A DNA stretch of 50,070 nt from positions 964,581-1,014,650 of the forward strand of contig NZ_PZJQ01000004.1 of the NCBI RefSeq assembly GCF_003206065.1. Reading direction: 5' to 3'. A program made the position numbers and the translations under genes. The notes below the pieces were generated by a model that worked only from the letters and a program-made list of their open reading frames with translations, had not been told where the DNA came from and did no database searches. Below, piece by piece: positions 16,703 to 25,180 of the stretch; positions within the stretch are counted from its first letter, which is position 1, and each line of letters opens with the position of its first letter. Source of the DNA: Salinicola halimionae (GTDB lineage Bacteria; Pseudomonadota; Gammaproteobacteria; Pseudomonadales; Halomonadaceae).

Positions 16703-18076
16703 ATGCACGTTCACGTAGTGGGGATCTGTGGAACTTTCATGGGTAGTCTGGCGCGTCTGGCGACGGCGCTGGGTTATCGCGTTACCGGCTCGGATGCCAA
16801 TGTCTACCCCCCGATGAGTGTCCAGCTCGAGGAAATCGGTATCGAGTTGATGGAAGGCTATCGCGCCGCCAACCTGGAGCCGACGCCCGATCTGGTCATC
16901 GTCGGTAACGCGCTTTCGCGCGGTAATCCGGAAATCGAAGCGTTACTCAACGCCAAGCTTCCTTACCTTTCGGGGCCGCAGTGGCTGGCGGAGCATGTGC
17001 TGCCCGGTCGCAAGGTGCTGGCCGTAGCCGGAACGCATGGCAAGACGACGACGGCCAGCATGCTGGCCTGGATACTCGAAACGGCAGGGCTGAAACCTGG
17101 ATTTCTGATAGGTGGCGTGCTGGGCAATTTCGGTCTTTCCTCTCGTCTTTCTGCACCCGGTGCGCCTTTCGTCGTTGAGGCGGACGAGTACGACACGGCG
17201 TTTTTCGACAAGCGCTCGAAATTCGTTCACTACCGCCCCGATGTCGCCGTCCTTAACAACCTCGAGTTCGATCATGCCGATATCTTTCCCGACTTGGCGG
17301 CTATCGAACGCCAGTTCCACCATTTTGTGCGAACCGTACCCGGCAATGGCGGGTTGGTGGTTGCCGATGGCGAACCGGCGCTGGAGCGAGTCCTGGCGCA
17401 GGGTTGCTGGACGCCGGTTCAGCGCTTTGGGGAACGCTCCGGAAGTGACTGGCAGTTGGTGCCCGATCCCGATGACAGCCGTGCCTTTACGGTGGAATAT
17501 GGCGGTGAGCGTCATTCGGTACGCTGGGGATTGAGCGGTCGGCATAACGCTGCCAACGGCGTGGCGGCACTGGCAGCGGCCAATCAATTGGGTGTGTCGC
17601 TAGTCGACGGCTGCCAGGCCTTGGCGACATTCAAGGCTCCCAAGCGGCGTCAGGAAGTGCGCGGTGAAGTGGCCGGTATTCAGGTGCTGGATGATTTTGC
17701 TCATCATCCGACGGCGATCGCGCTGACCCTCGAAGGACTACATCGGGATCGACACGGCGGTCGGCTGCTGGCGGTGATCGAACCGCGCTCCAACACCATG
17801 CGCCAGGGCACCATGAAAACGCGTCTGGCCGACAGCGTGTCGACGGCCGAGCGTGTCTGGTGGTATCAGCCTCCCGGGCTTGACTGGTCACTTGCCGAAG
17901 TCGTGGCTCGACATTCTGCCAGCCTGGTCGAGAGCGACCTTGAGACATTGATCGTTCAGATCGTCGACACGGCCTCGCCAGGCGATCGGATCGTGGTGAT
18001 GTCCAATGGTGGATTTGGCGGTATCCACGACAAGCTGCTGCACGCACTGGAGGTCCGTCATGGCGCTACACGCTGA
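16703..18076 (+). CDS. mpl: UDP-N-acetylmuramate:L-Ala-gamma-D-Glu-meso-DAP ligase
   Basis: Mpl reattaches recycled murein tripeptide to UDP-MurNAc. The ATG at 16703, with GGAGAGAG upstream, gives 457 residues starting MHVHVVGICGTFMGSLA. The Mur-ligase ATP loop AVAGTHGKTTTASMLAWI is present. Later motifs include EADEYDTAFFDKRSKFVHY, LNNLEFDHADIF and DDFAHHPTAIALTLEGL. The latter DDFAHHP motif is characteristic of Mpl and MurC. Its stop is 14 bp inside ubiX, indicating a two-gene operon. Confidence 0.96.
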   Translation: MHVHVVGICGTFMGSLARLATALGYRVTGSDANVYPPMSVQLEEIGIELMEGYRAANLEPTPDLVIVGNALSRGNPEIEALLNAKLPYLSGPQWLAEHVLPGRKVLAVAGTHGKTTTASMLAWILETAGLKPGFLIGGVLGNFGLSSRLSAPGAPFVVEADEYDTAFFDKRSKFVHYRPDVAVLNNLEFDHADIFPDLAAIERQFHHFVRTVPGNGGLVVADGEPALERVLAQGCWTPVQRFGERSGSDWQLVPDPDDSRAFTVEYGGERHSVRWGLSGRHNAANGVAALAAANQLGVSLVDGCQALATFKAPKRRQEVRGEVAGIQVLDDFAHHPTAIALTLEGLHRDRHGGRLLAVIEPRSNTMRQGTMKTRLADSVSTAERVWWYQPPGLDWSLAEVVARHSASLVESDLETLIVQIVDTASPGDRIVVMSNGGFGGIHDKLLHALEVRHGATR

Positions 18077-18713
18077 TTCCACGTCTCGGACGCATTATTC
18101 CACTCCACCCTATGCTGCTCCGGTTGCTGTGGCGCTGACCGGCGCTTCCGGGGTGCAGTATGGATTACGACTGATCGAATGTCTGGTCGGCGCGGGGCAT
18201 GAAGTTTATGTGATGGTCTCGAAGGCTGCTCATCGCGTGATTGCGGTTGAGACCGAGATCGAGCTGCCGGCACAACCGGATCGATTGGCGCAGGATCTGA
18301 GGGTGCGATTCGGCGCTGGAGAGGGGCAGATTCGCTGTTTCGGAAGGGAAGATTGGATGGCCCCCGTAGCCTCGGGTTCCGGAAACTGGCAGGCGCTCGT
18401 GATCTGCCCTTGCTCGACCGGCACGCTCTCCGCCGTTGCCTGCGGGGCCAGCAATAACCTGATCGAGCGTGCTGCGGATGTGGCGCTCAAGGAGCGGCGA
18501 CAGCTGATCCTGGTGCCCAGAGAGACACCGCTGTCGGCGGTGCATCTCGATAACATGCTCAAGCTCACGCATATGGGCGCCGTCATGCTACCCGCAGCAC
18601 CGGGATTCTATCATCGGCCGGACAGCGTCGAGGCGATGATCGATTTCATCGTCGCCCGTATTCTCAACCAGTTAGGTATCGCTCAAACTCTGATGCCCCG
18701 CTGGGGGGACTAA
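18060..18713 (+). CDS. ubiX: flavin prenyltransferase UbiX
   Basis: UbiX makes prenylated FMN, the cofactor for UbiD decarboxylase in ubiquinone synthesis. The ATG at 18060 follows GGAGG and overlaps mpl, giving 217 residues. The flavoprotein core begins VAVALTGASGVQYGLRLIE, followed by ICPCSTGTLSAVACGASNNLIERAADV and LVPRETPLSAVHLDNMLKL, all family hallmarks. The N-terminus is about 20 residues longer than usual. The gene order mpl-ubiX is common in pseudomonads. Confidence 0.95.
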   Translation: MALHADSTSRTHYSTPPYAAPVAVALTGASGVQYGLRLIECLVGAGHEVYVMVSKAAHRVIAVETEIELPAQPDRLAQDLRVRFGAGEGQIRCFGREDWMAPVASGSGNWQALVICPCSTGTLSAVACGASNNLIERAADVALKERRQLILVPRETPLSAVHLDNMLKLTHMGAVMLPAAPGFYHRPDSVEAMIDFIVARILNQLGIAQTLMPRWGD

Positions 18714-18772
18714 GGCGTGTCCGCGTAAAAAAGATGGCGATGGATAGTAGACGGTAGTCGAGGGCAGGAGAG

Positions 18773-20179
18773 TCAGACGGGGGCGAAGACGACCACGCGT
18801 CCGGCCTCCAATGCCAGCGAGGCGATGCACAGCCAGACCCAGGGTGGCATGTCGCGGTCGGGCCGCTGAAAATGCTGGTAGCTGATGCGGGTCAGCGCAC
18901 AGACCGTGAGCCCGAGCAAAGCGCCTCCGATTAGGTCGCTTGCCCAATGGACGCCAATCACAAGCCTCGACAACGCCATGGGCACGCAGACGACAATTCC
19001 TAGCCAGTAGGCATATCCGCGGTACCGTTGCGGCATTACCTGGGCGGCGAAAGCTGCCGTCAAGCCGACCACAACCACAATGGTCGAGGTATGGGCGCTG
19101 GGATAAGACATCGAACCGGTCAGGTAGTCTGGAGTGTCTGGCCGCGCCCGGCCGGCGAGATCCTTGAATACAGTATTGCTGACCGCGATGAGACCCAGGG
19201 CACCTGCGATATGCAGTAGTCCAGCGAAACGTTTGGCGTAAAGCAACCACAGTAGCCAAGGCGCCATCAGCACGCTGATGCCCAGCGCATCGCCTATCTC
19301 TGCCAGCGTCTCGCTGGTTCCGACCAGCCAGCTGCGCTGCAGCAGTTTGGCGAGGGAATGGATCTGTTGATCCATGGGCAGCGGCCCGTTGTGCATCAGC
19401 ACCCATGCCGTCCAGACGACCAGGGCAATCAGGCTTGTCAGCAACAGCGACAAGGACGCCAGAGGAAATTCATTCGCGGGCGGAGGCGAGCAAAGCGCGT
19501 TCCATCCTCGAGCCATCAAGGGGCTTCGGGTCATGCGTTTTTCCAGCCAACGATGCAAGCTTCCGTCCCCGCTGAGCTGATAGCGGAGGGTCGAGAACAG
19601 TAGCGCCAGGGCCACTACCGACAGCGACAGCGTCAGCAACCAACGTTCGGCCCCGTGCGGAAGTTGCATCAGTTCTTCCCACGAACGACCCAGCAGGTAG
19701 CCGGGCAGCAGGTAGACGGGAGCCCAGGCCAAAGCGGAGACGAAGTTGACGAGGACGAATCGCCTCGTAGGCATCGACAACATTCCCGCGATCATCGGAA
19801 TGAACGGACGCACGGGGCCGATGAAACGGCCGATGACCACGGAGAGAATGCCAAATCGCTGGAAGAATTCGTTGCCTCGGCTCAACCACTCGGGATGCTG
19901 CTTTAGCGGCCACCAATGCGGTATCCGGCGGCGTTGCGTTCGGCCTAGCCAGAAACTGAGATTGTCACCGATGAATGCGCCAACGATACCGGCGATCAGC
20001 ACCAGCCAGACCGAAATATCGTCGTGGCCGGCGATCGATGCCGCGGCGCCCAGCAGTACGACGCCGGGGACCACGATACCGACGACGGCCAGCGATTCGA
20101 TCAACGCTACCGCCAGGATGATGACGAGTAGCGGTCCTGGTGGTGGGGCGAGAGAGTATAGCCAGTGGGTGATATTCAA
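18773..20179 (-). CDS. DedA-family/PAP2 phosphatase fusion membrane protein
   Basis: The 468-residue protein joins two membrane modules. Residues about 1-220 are a DedA/SNARE-associated domain with VVGIVVPGVVLLGAAASIAG, FIGDNLSFWLGR and RFIGPVRPFIPMIAGM. After a linker, residues about 260-440 form a PAP2 phosphatase with KDLAGRARP, SYPSAHTS and SRLVIGVHWASD, the three catalytic motifs intact. DedA proteins scramble or transport phospholipids and undecaprenyl phosphate, and PAP2 enzymes dephosphorylate lipid pyrophosphates. A role in lipid-carrier recycling is thus inferred. It lacks the C-terminal LssY-type extension of longer relatives. The start overlaps the preceding gene's stop (ATGA). 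Confidence 0.9.
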   Translation of the reverse strand: MNITHWLYSLAPPPGPLLVIILAVALIESLAVVGIVVPGVVLLGAAASIAGHDDISVWLVLIAGIVGAFIGDNLSFWLGRTQRRRIPHWWPLKQHPEWLSRGNEFFQRFGILSVVIGRFIGPVRPFIPMIAGMLSMPTRRFVLVNFVSALAWAPVYLLPGYLLGRSWEELMQLPHGAERWLLTLSLSVVALALLFSTLRYQLSGDGSLHRWLEKRMTRSPLMARGWNALCSPPPANEFPLASLSLLLTSLIALVVWTAWVLMHNGPLPMDQQIHSLAKLLQRSWLVGTSETLAEIGDALGISVLMAPWLLWLLYAKRFAGLLHIAGALGLIAVSNTVFKDLAGRARPDTPDYLTGSMSYPSAHTSTIVVVVGLTAAFAAQVMPQRYRGYAYWLGIVVCVPMALSRLVIGVHWASDLIGGALLGLTVCALTRISYQHFQRPDRDMPPWVWLCIASLALEAGRVVVFAPV

Positions 20180-21099
20180 GCGTGAGGTTCCAGCAACTTG
20201 TTGGCGGCGGCTTCGAGGCGTTGTAAAAAACGTTCAGCACTTTCATCGGCCTGCAATGTACACACCCGGCTATAACTTTCCAAAGACCCGATTTCAGGAT
20301 GGGTAATCGCGGTGACTGCATCCGAGAGCCTTTTGGCAGCTGCGATAGCGCCAGGTTCCGCGGCATTGGGCAACATCAGCCAGAAAACGTTGGCACGGTG
20401 CTCGCCGAGGAGGTCGCTCTGACGACTGTTGTTGGAAACCACGTCGCTGAAACTCGCCGACAGAATTTCGCGCAAGTGGCTACCGAACTGGTCACTGGCC
20501 TGATCCAGCTGCGGAATATACACGACAAGGACGCTCAGCGGCCGGTGGAGCTCGGTCGCCCTGGCGACTTCGATTTTCAGGCTTTCTCTGATGCCGGTGC
20601 CGGAAAGCCGCCTGTCTCGGCGCCACGGAGTGAGCGTGAAGCGCGATGCAGGGGAAGAGCGATCCAAAAACACGGTCAAAACGGCGGCGGCGAGCGTCAA
20701 CCACCAGCCGAGCGCCAGATTGAAAAGCGTCATTTGCGCGTCGCCGAGCAGATAAAGCAGGGCCGGCACGATCGCCAGTGACAGTAGCAGGGCCGGCAGG
20801 GGCGTCAGCAACAGGAAGCTGAGAGTGACTGAGAGGCCCAGCCATAGCATGGGCGTCGCGCTGCCTGGTGCCTCCACGGCGCACAGGATCAGTCCGCCGA
20901 CCAGAAGCAGACGGTCGGCCAATGTCTCGCCAAGATGGCCAAGCCATTGCAACGGTATCGCAATCAACAGCGCAATCGCGAGTAACGTGGGCGGCAGGAT
21001 CAGGTCGTAATGACGCATCAGGTGTTCCCACAGCGCGAGCCCTATCAGTAACCCCAGTGTGAGTAGTTGTGCGCCCAGCTTATAGCGGCTCAATGCCAC
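20176..21099 (-). CDS. membrane protein with degenerate GGDEF-like domain
   Basis: This 307-residue protein has about five hydrophobic segments in residues 1-145, then a cytoplasmic domain (about 165-305). There, RQSDLLGEHRANVFWLMLP aligns without gaps to the diguanylate-cyclase pattern R-x-SDL-x4-GGDEF-x-LLLP. The signature itself is RANVF (residues 235-239), so it cannot be an active cyclase by known rules. It overlaps the DedA-PAP2 gene by 4 bp downstream and a related gene by 10 bp upstream. A sensor or scaffold role is possible, but function is unknown. Confidence 0.72.
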   Translation of the reverse strand: MALSRYKLGAQLLTLGLLIGLALWEHLMRHYDLILPPTLLAIALLIAIPLQWLGHLGETLADRLLLVGGLILCAVEAPGSATPMLWLGLSVTLSFLLLTPLPALLLSLAIVPALLYLLGDAQMTLFNLALGWWLTLAAAVLTVFLDRSSPASRFTLTPWRRDRRLSGTGIRESLKIEVARATELHRPLSVLVVYIPQLDQASDQFGSHLREILSASFSDVVSNNSRQSDLLGEHRANVFWLMLPNAAEPGAIAAAKRLSDAVTAITHPEIGSLESYSRVCTLQADESAERFLQRLEAAANKLLEPHA

Positions 21100-21926
21100 G
21101 GTTGCATCTCCGAAACCCGCATGGGCGGCTTGCTGTGGTAGCTGGTAAAGCGGTCGCCGATCTCTGCCAGGGGGGTCGAGGAGATCTCGCGCTGTGGAGC
21201 GATGGCATATTTCAACTGCTGTCGGCGTAGGTAGGCGGCCTCGGCGTGGTTGGCTACCAGGATGACCGCGACGCCGTAGTCGTTAAGGCGGTAGGCACGT
21301 TCGTATGGCGCCAGTTCCTGGCGAAGACAGCGACATAGCTGATCCATATCGCTAGCCGTGGAGCGAGCGCAGCCATAGAGGGCGACCTCGCTATGCAGTG
21401 CTTCGCGTTCGGATCGCTTCAATTCATTTTGAATATCGGCGTCGAGTTGGGCAGGAGGAAGCAGCCATCCGGACGTCGTGTGAGGCGGTGCCGCCGTCGA
21501 AAGCCTTTGTCGTTCCAGACACAGAAGCCATACGATCGCCAACGAGGTGCTGGCGACGATCGCGGTCGGCACCGGTAAGGTCAAACCGATGTCGGCCACG
21601 CTCGCCACGTAGGCTGCCACGTTAAGGGCTACCCCGACTCGCCCAGTCAGACGCGATAGACATAAGGGTAACAACCATAGCCAGAGACTGGCTTCAGTGT
21701 GGTTCGTTGCAAGCATCAGGGCACATAGCAGGATGATCGCGACCGGAAACCAGCGCGAGACTCGCGAAGAAGATGAGCGGATCAGCAAGGTCGCGAAGAT
21801 GGCGCCACTTAGCCAGGCAATCGCTCTGACGGCCTCTTCGGCCAGCCAGCCCGTGAGCAGGGCAAGCAGCAGGGTCAATGCCAGGAGAGTTTGGGTGCCG
21901 CCGAGGCTTTTGTACTTGCTTTGCAT
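21090..21926 (-). CDS. second membrane protein with vestigial GGDEF-like domain
   Basis: The 278-residue product has an N-terminal membrane half (about residues 12-140, four to five segments) and a C-terminal domain. In that domain the segment ending AYRLNDYGVAVILVAN aligns with the AyRLGGDEFAVLL pattern of GGDEF proteins, with NDYGV (residues 215-219) in place of GGDEF. It has the same architecture as the next gene and overlaps it, so the two probably arose by duplication or co-evolved as partners. It is the first gene of the three-gene operon. No strong ribosome site is visible. Function is unknown. Confidence 0.65.
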   Translation of the reverse strand: MQSKYKSLGGTQTLLALTLLLALLTGWLAEEAVRAIAWLSGAIFATLLIRSSSSRVSRWFPVAIILLCALMLATNHTEASLWLWLLPLCLSRLTGRVGVALNVAAYVASVADIGLTLPVPTAIVASTSLAIVWLLCLERQRLSTAAPPHTTSGWLLPPAQLDADIQNELKRSEREALHSEVALYGCARSTASDMDQLCRCLRQELAPYERAYRLNDYGVAVILVANHAEAAYLRRQQLKYAIAPQREISSTPLAEIGDRFTSYHSKPPMRVSEMQPWH

Positions 21927-22094
21927 GGTGGCTTATATTGGACCGATTGCGAGTGACAGGCGCGGTTAGTGGCTCACTATCGCATGTGCCGTGACTGACC
22001 GTATAGCCTGAATACGCCCGACTTGAACCGCGATGAACGACAACGGGATATCGTATCACCGGGACCTGACTTTCTCTTGTCGCTCTTCGCCTTT

Positions 22095-22128
22095 GTCGAG
22101 AGACTTCGGATCTCGACCTCTAGTCGAG
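22095..22128 (+). promoter_or_regulatory. two mutually exclusive hairpins in the proA leader
   Basis: The segment TCTCGAC (22111-22117) can pair upstream with GTCGAGA (22095-22101) or, through CTCGAC, downstream with GTCGAG (22123-22128). The two helices cannot coexist. They end about 48 nt before the proA start. This could be an attenuation-like switch or paired binding half-sites. No leader peptide or T-run was found. Confidence 0.35.
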
Positions 22129-22175
22129 CCAGAGCGGGTTACCATCGAGCCATCATCAAGACGGAATAGTACACC

Positions 22176-23459
22176 ATGCAGCAGAGTGCGACCGCCCAGG
22201 TCGAGGATATCGTCCAGTACATGCAGACGTTGGGGCAACAGGCCCGGGCCGCCAGCGCGGCTTTGCGACGCGTCGACAGCGGGCGCAAGAATGCCGCCCT
22301 CGAAGCTATCGTGACTCGTTTGGATGCGGCGCGCCCCATGCTGGCGCTGGCCAATCAGCAGGATCTGCAGCAGGGTCGCGACAACGGCCTGAGCGAAGCG
22401 TTGCTGGATCGTCTGGCACTGACCCCTGAGCGAATCGATGCCATGATCAGCGGTGTCCGTCAGGTGGCAGCATTGGCTGACCCGATCGGGCAAATCGAGG
22501 GTCTCGGCTATCGGCCGAGCGGTATTCAGGTCGGCCAGATGCGGGTGCCGCTGGGAGTGATCGGCATCATTTACGAGTCGCGCCCCAACGTGACCGTCGA
22601 GGCGGCCAGTCTCTGCTTGAAATCGAGCAATGCCTGTATCCTGCGGGGCGGTTCGGAATCAGCGGCCAGCAATGCCGCGATCGCCGAATGCATTCGGCTG
22701 GGGCTCGAGGATGCCGGGCTTCCCGCGACTGCCGTCCAGGTGGTGGCGACGACGGATCGTGCCGCGGTGGGAGCCTTGATCACTATGCCGCAGTTCGTTG
22801 ACGTCATCGTCCCGCGCGGCGGCAAGTCATTGATCTCCCGCGTCGCCAGCGAGGCCACCGTACCGGTCATCAAGCATCTCGATGGCATCTGTCATGTCTA
22901 TATCGACGCCGCTGCGGATCTCGGCAAGGCGGTCGCGATCGCTGACAACGCGAAGACCCAGCGCTACTCGCCGTGCAATACCATGGAGACATTACTGGTG
23001 CACGTCGACATTGCCGCGCAGGTACTGCCGCGCTTGGCGGCTATCTATCGCGAGAAGGGCGTCGAAATGCGCGGGTGTTCGCGTACGCAAGAGTGGATCG
23101 GCGATGCCGTCGCGGCCTCGGAGGCAGACTGGACGACGGAGTATCTGGCACCGATCCTGGCGATCCGGGTCGTCGACGACTTCGATCAGGCCGTCGACCA
23201 TATCAATGCCTACGGTTCCCAGCATACCGATGCGATCGTGACCGAAAATCTGACGTTGGCCCGGCGGTTCCTGGTCGAGGTCGATTCCAGCTCGGTCATC
23301 ATCAATGCCTCGACACGCTTTGCCGATGGCTTCGAATACGGCTTGGGCGCCGAGATCGGCATTTCGACCAACAAGCTTCATGCCCGCGGCCCGGTCGGGC
23401 TCGAGGGGCTGACAACCCGAAAATATGTCGTCTTCGGTGATGGTCATGTGCGAGGTTGA
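22176..23459 (+). CDS. proA: gamma-glutamyl phosphate reductase
   Basis: ProA makes glutamate-5-semialdehyde from gamma-glutamyl phosphate in proline synthesis, important for osmoprotection in halophiles. The 427-residue protein contains [41 protein letters not shown] and the catalytic-Cys neighbourhood [16 protein letters not shown] of the aldehyde-dehydrogenase fold. It ends with [17 protein letters not shown]. An ATG 16 codons in is a possible alternative start. proA is followed by nadD with a 14-bp overlap, as in other pseudomonad-like genomes. Confidence 0.96.
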   Translation: MQQSATAQVEDIVQYMQTLGQQARAASAALRRVDSGRKNAALEAIVTRLDAARPMLALANQQDLQQGRDNGLSEALLDRLALTPERIDAMISGVRQVAALADPIGQIEGLGYRPSGIQVGQMRVPLGVIGIIYESRPNVTVEAASLCLKSSNACILRGGSESAASNAAIAECIRLGLEDAGLPATAVQVVATTDRAAVGALITMPQFVDVIVPRGGKSLISRVASEATVPVIKHLDGICHVYIDAAADLGKAVAIADNAKTQRYSPCNTMETLLVHVDIAAQVLPRLAAIYREKGVEMRGCSRTQEWIGDAVAASEADWTTEYLAPILAIRVVDDFDQAVDHINAYGSQHTDAIVTENLTLARRFLVEVDSSSVIINASTRFADGFEYGLGAEIGISTNKLHARGPVGLEGLTTRKYVVFGDGHVRG

Positions 23460-24168
23460 ATTGCAAGCTCCCCTTCTTGAAGATCAAGACGCGTCCATTC
23501 CCCGTATCGCCATGTTGGGGGGGACGTTCGATCCGGTTCATCTGGGGCACCTGCGCAGTGCCGTCGAGCTGGGCGAGGCGCTGGCGCTTGACGCGGTACA
23601 TATGATTCCGGTCCATGTGCCGCCGCATCGACAGGCCCCGGGTATTTCAGCAGAACACCGTCTGGCGATGCTGGAAGCCGGTATTGGCAGTACCCCGGGG
23701 CTGGTGGCGGACGATCGCGAAGTGCGCCGCGCCGGTCACTCGTACTCCGTCGACACGTTGGCGTCGCTGCGTGCAGAGTGGGGTGATCAGGCCCGACTGG
23801 TCATGGCGGTTGGTCATGACGCCTTTCTCGGGCTTCCCGATTGGCATCAGCGTGAGCGTCTGTTGTCGCTCGCGCATATCGTGGTGATCGACCGGCCCGA
23901 TCATGAAGCACCACTGGAGTCGGAGTTGGCGGCGCTGATCGAAGGGCGGGAGGTGTCGACAGTGGAGGCGCTGATGGCGGCGCCGGGTGGCAATCTGCTG
24001 CGACTGCGGTTGCCTAGCCGGATGGCCATCGCCGCGACCGACGTGCGTCGACGCCTGCAGCGGGGGCTCAGCGTGCGCTATCTGCTCCCCGAGGCCGTCG
24101 AGCGCTACATTGACAACCAGGGTCTCTATCGCGAGCCCAGGGCTGGCGTTCAGAGGTTATCCGAGTAA
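23446..24168 (+). CDS. nadD: nicotinate-nucleotide adenylyltransferase
   Basis: NadD adenylates nicotinate mononucleotide to deamido-NAD. The nucleotidyltransferase signature [17 protein letters not shown] lies near residue 24, and [15 protein letters not shown] and [12 protein letters not shown] follow. The SxxxR-like end [23 protein letters not shown] is also present. The ATG at 23446, giving 240 residues, is chosen for the upstream GGTGA. ATGs at 23425 and 23440 are in frame, so the exact N-terminus is uncertain. It overlaps the proA 3' end. Confidence 0.94.
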   Translation: MCEVELQAPLLEDQDASIPRIAMLGGTFDPVHLGHLRSAVELGEALALDAVHMIPVHVPPHRQAPGISAEHRLAMLEAGIGSTPGLVADDREVRRAGHSYSVDTLASLRAEWGDQARLVMAVGHDAFLGLPDWHQRERLLSLAHIVVIDRPDHEAPLESELAALIEGREVSTVEALMAAPGGNLLRLRLPSRMAIAATDVRRRLQRGLSVRYLLPEAVERYIDNQGLYREPRAGVQRLSE

Positions 24169-24172
24169 AATG

Positions 24173-24199
24173 CGCGTCTCTCGGATTCCGGGAGACGCG
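24173..24199 (+). other. long hairpin in the nadD-rsfS spacer
   Basis: CGCGTCTCTCGG, a 3-nt loop ATT and CCGGGAGACGCG form a 12-bp stem with one T/G wobble, starting 5 bp after the nadD stop. No T-run follows. It may protect the upstream mRNA, or act as a partial terminator before the distal cell-wall operon. A TATATAA stretch between it and rsfS (about 24219) could be a promoter element. Confidence 0.5.
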
Positions 24200-24233
24200 A
24201 TTCCCCGTTCAAGGGGTTATATAACGAGGAGCT

Positions 24234-24611
24234 ATGCAGACAGATACGCTTAAATCATTGGTGGTGGAAGCGCTCGAGGAGCTGAAGGCTCGCGATGTGG
24301 TCGAGTTGGATGTGGCCGCATTGACCAGCGTGACCGATGTCATGGTCGTTGCGAGCGGAACCTCCTCTCGCCATGTCTCCGCGCTCGCTGACAACGTGGT
24401 CGAGAAGGCCAAGGACGCCGGACTGCGCCCGCTGGGTATCGAGGGGCAGCAGGGTGGTGAATGGGTGCTGGTCGATCTGGGTGACGTGATCGCTCACGTG
24501 ATGATGCCGGAAACCCGTCAGCTCTACGACCTGGAGCGTCTCTGGGCAGACTTGCCCACCGATGCACAGCGGTCGGCGGAAACCACGGATCGGCAAGAGC
24601 TTCGCGGATGA
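24234..24611 (+). CDS. rsfS: ribosomal silencing factor RsfS
   Basis: RsfS (Iojap/DUF143) binds uL14 and blocks subunit joining when nutrients are scarce. The 125-residue protein starts after GAGGAGCT and shows [42 protein letters not shown] and [20 protein letters not shown]. The latter parts are nearly invariant in the family. The start of rlmH overlaps its stop by 4 bp, and both act on the large ribosomal subunit. Confidence 0.97.
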   Translation: MQTDTLKSLVVEALEELKARDVVELDVAALTSVTDVMVVASGTSSRHVSALADNVVEKAKDAGLRPLGIEGQQGGEWVLVDLGDVIAHVMMPETRQLYDLERLWADLPTDAQRSAETTDRQELRG

Positions 24612-25075
24612 AGATTCGACTGCTTGCCGTTGGCTCGCGCATGCCGGCGTGGGTCGAGGCGGGCGTCGAGGAGTATCGCAAGCGGTTGCCGCGTGAAATG
24701 CCGTTCGAGGTCGTCGAAATTGCGCCGGGGGCTCGCGGCAAGAATGCGGATGTCGCGCGGGCGATCCAGGCCGAAGGCGATCGGATGCTGGAAAAGCTGC
24801 GTGATCAGGAACATATCGTGGCGCTGGAGGTCAAAGGTGTGTCCTGGACCACGGAGCAGCTGGCCGAACGCCTGTGTGCGTGGCGCCAGGAAGGACAGGA
24901 CATCGCACTGGTGGTCGGCGGCCCCGAAGGGCTGGACCCCCGTGTGGTTGCCCGCGCTCGACAATCCTGGTCACTGTCTGCATTGACCTTGCCGCATCCG
25001 CTGGTGCGAGTCTTGCTGGCGGAACAGTTCTATCGTGCCTGGTCATTGCTCGCAGGCCACCCGTATCACCGTTGA
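24608..25075 (+). CDS. rlmH: 23S rRNA pseudouridine-1915 N3-methyltransferase
   Basis: RlmH is a SPOUT methyltransferase acting on helix 69 of assembled ribosomes. The 155-residue length is canonical. It opens with [20 protein letters not shown], has the SAM-knot motif [10 protein letters not shown], and ends with [18 protein letters not shown] and GHPYHR. It starts in an ATGA overlap with rsfS and precedes mrdA by 105 bp in which no other feature is seen. Confidence 0.97.
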   Translation: MKIRLLAVGSRMPAWVEAGVEEYRKRLPREMPFEVVEIAPGARGKNADVARAIQAEGDRMLEKLRDQEHIVALEVKGVSWTTEQLAERLCAWRQEGQDIALVVGGPEGLDPRVVARARQSWSLSALTLPHPLVRVLLAEQFYRAWSLLAGHPYHR

Positions 25076-25180
25076 TCCAGAGAGTCAGTCGCTTGTTTCC
25101 ACTTGACGCCACCGAAAGCGACGCCCTTGAACGCTGCGCCCGTTCTAAACCATGCGTCGTGCTGAATCGCTGTTATCGTC

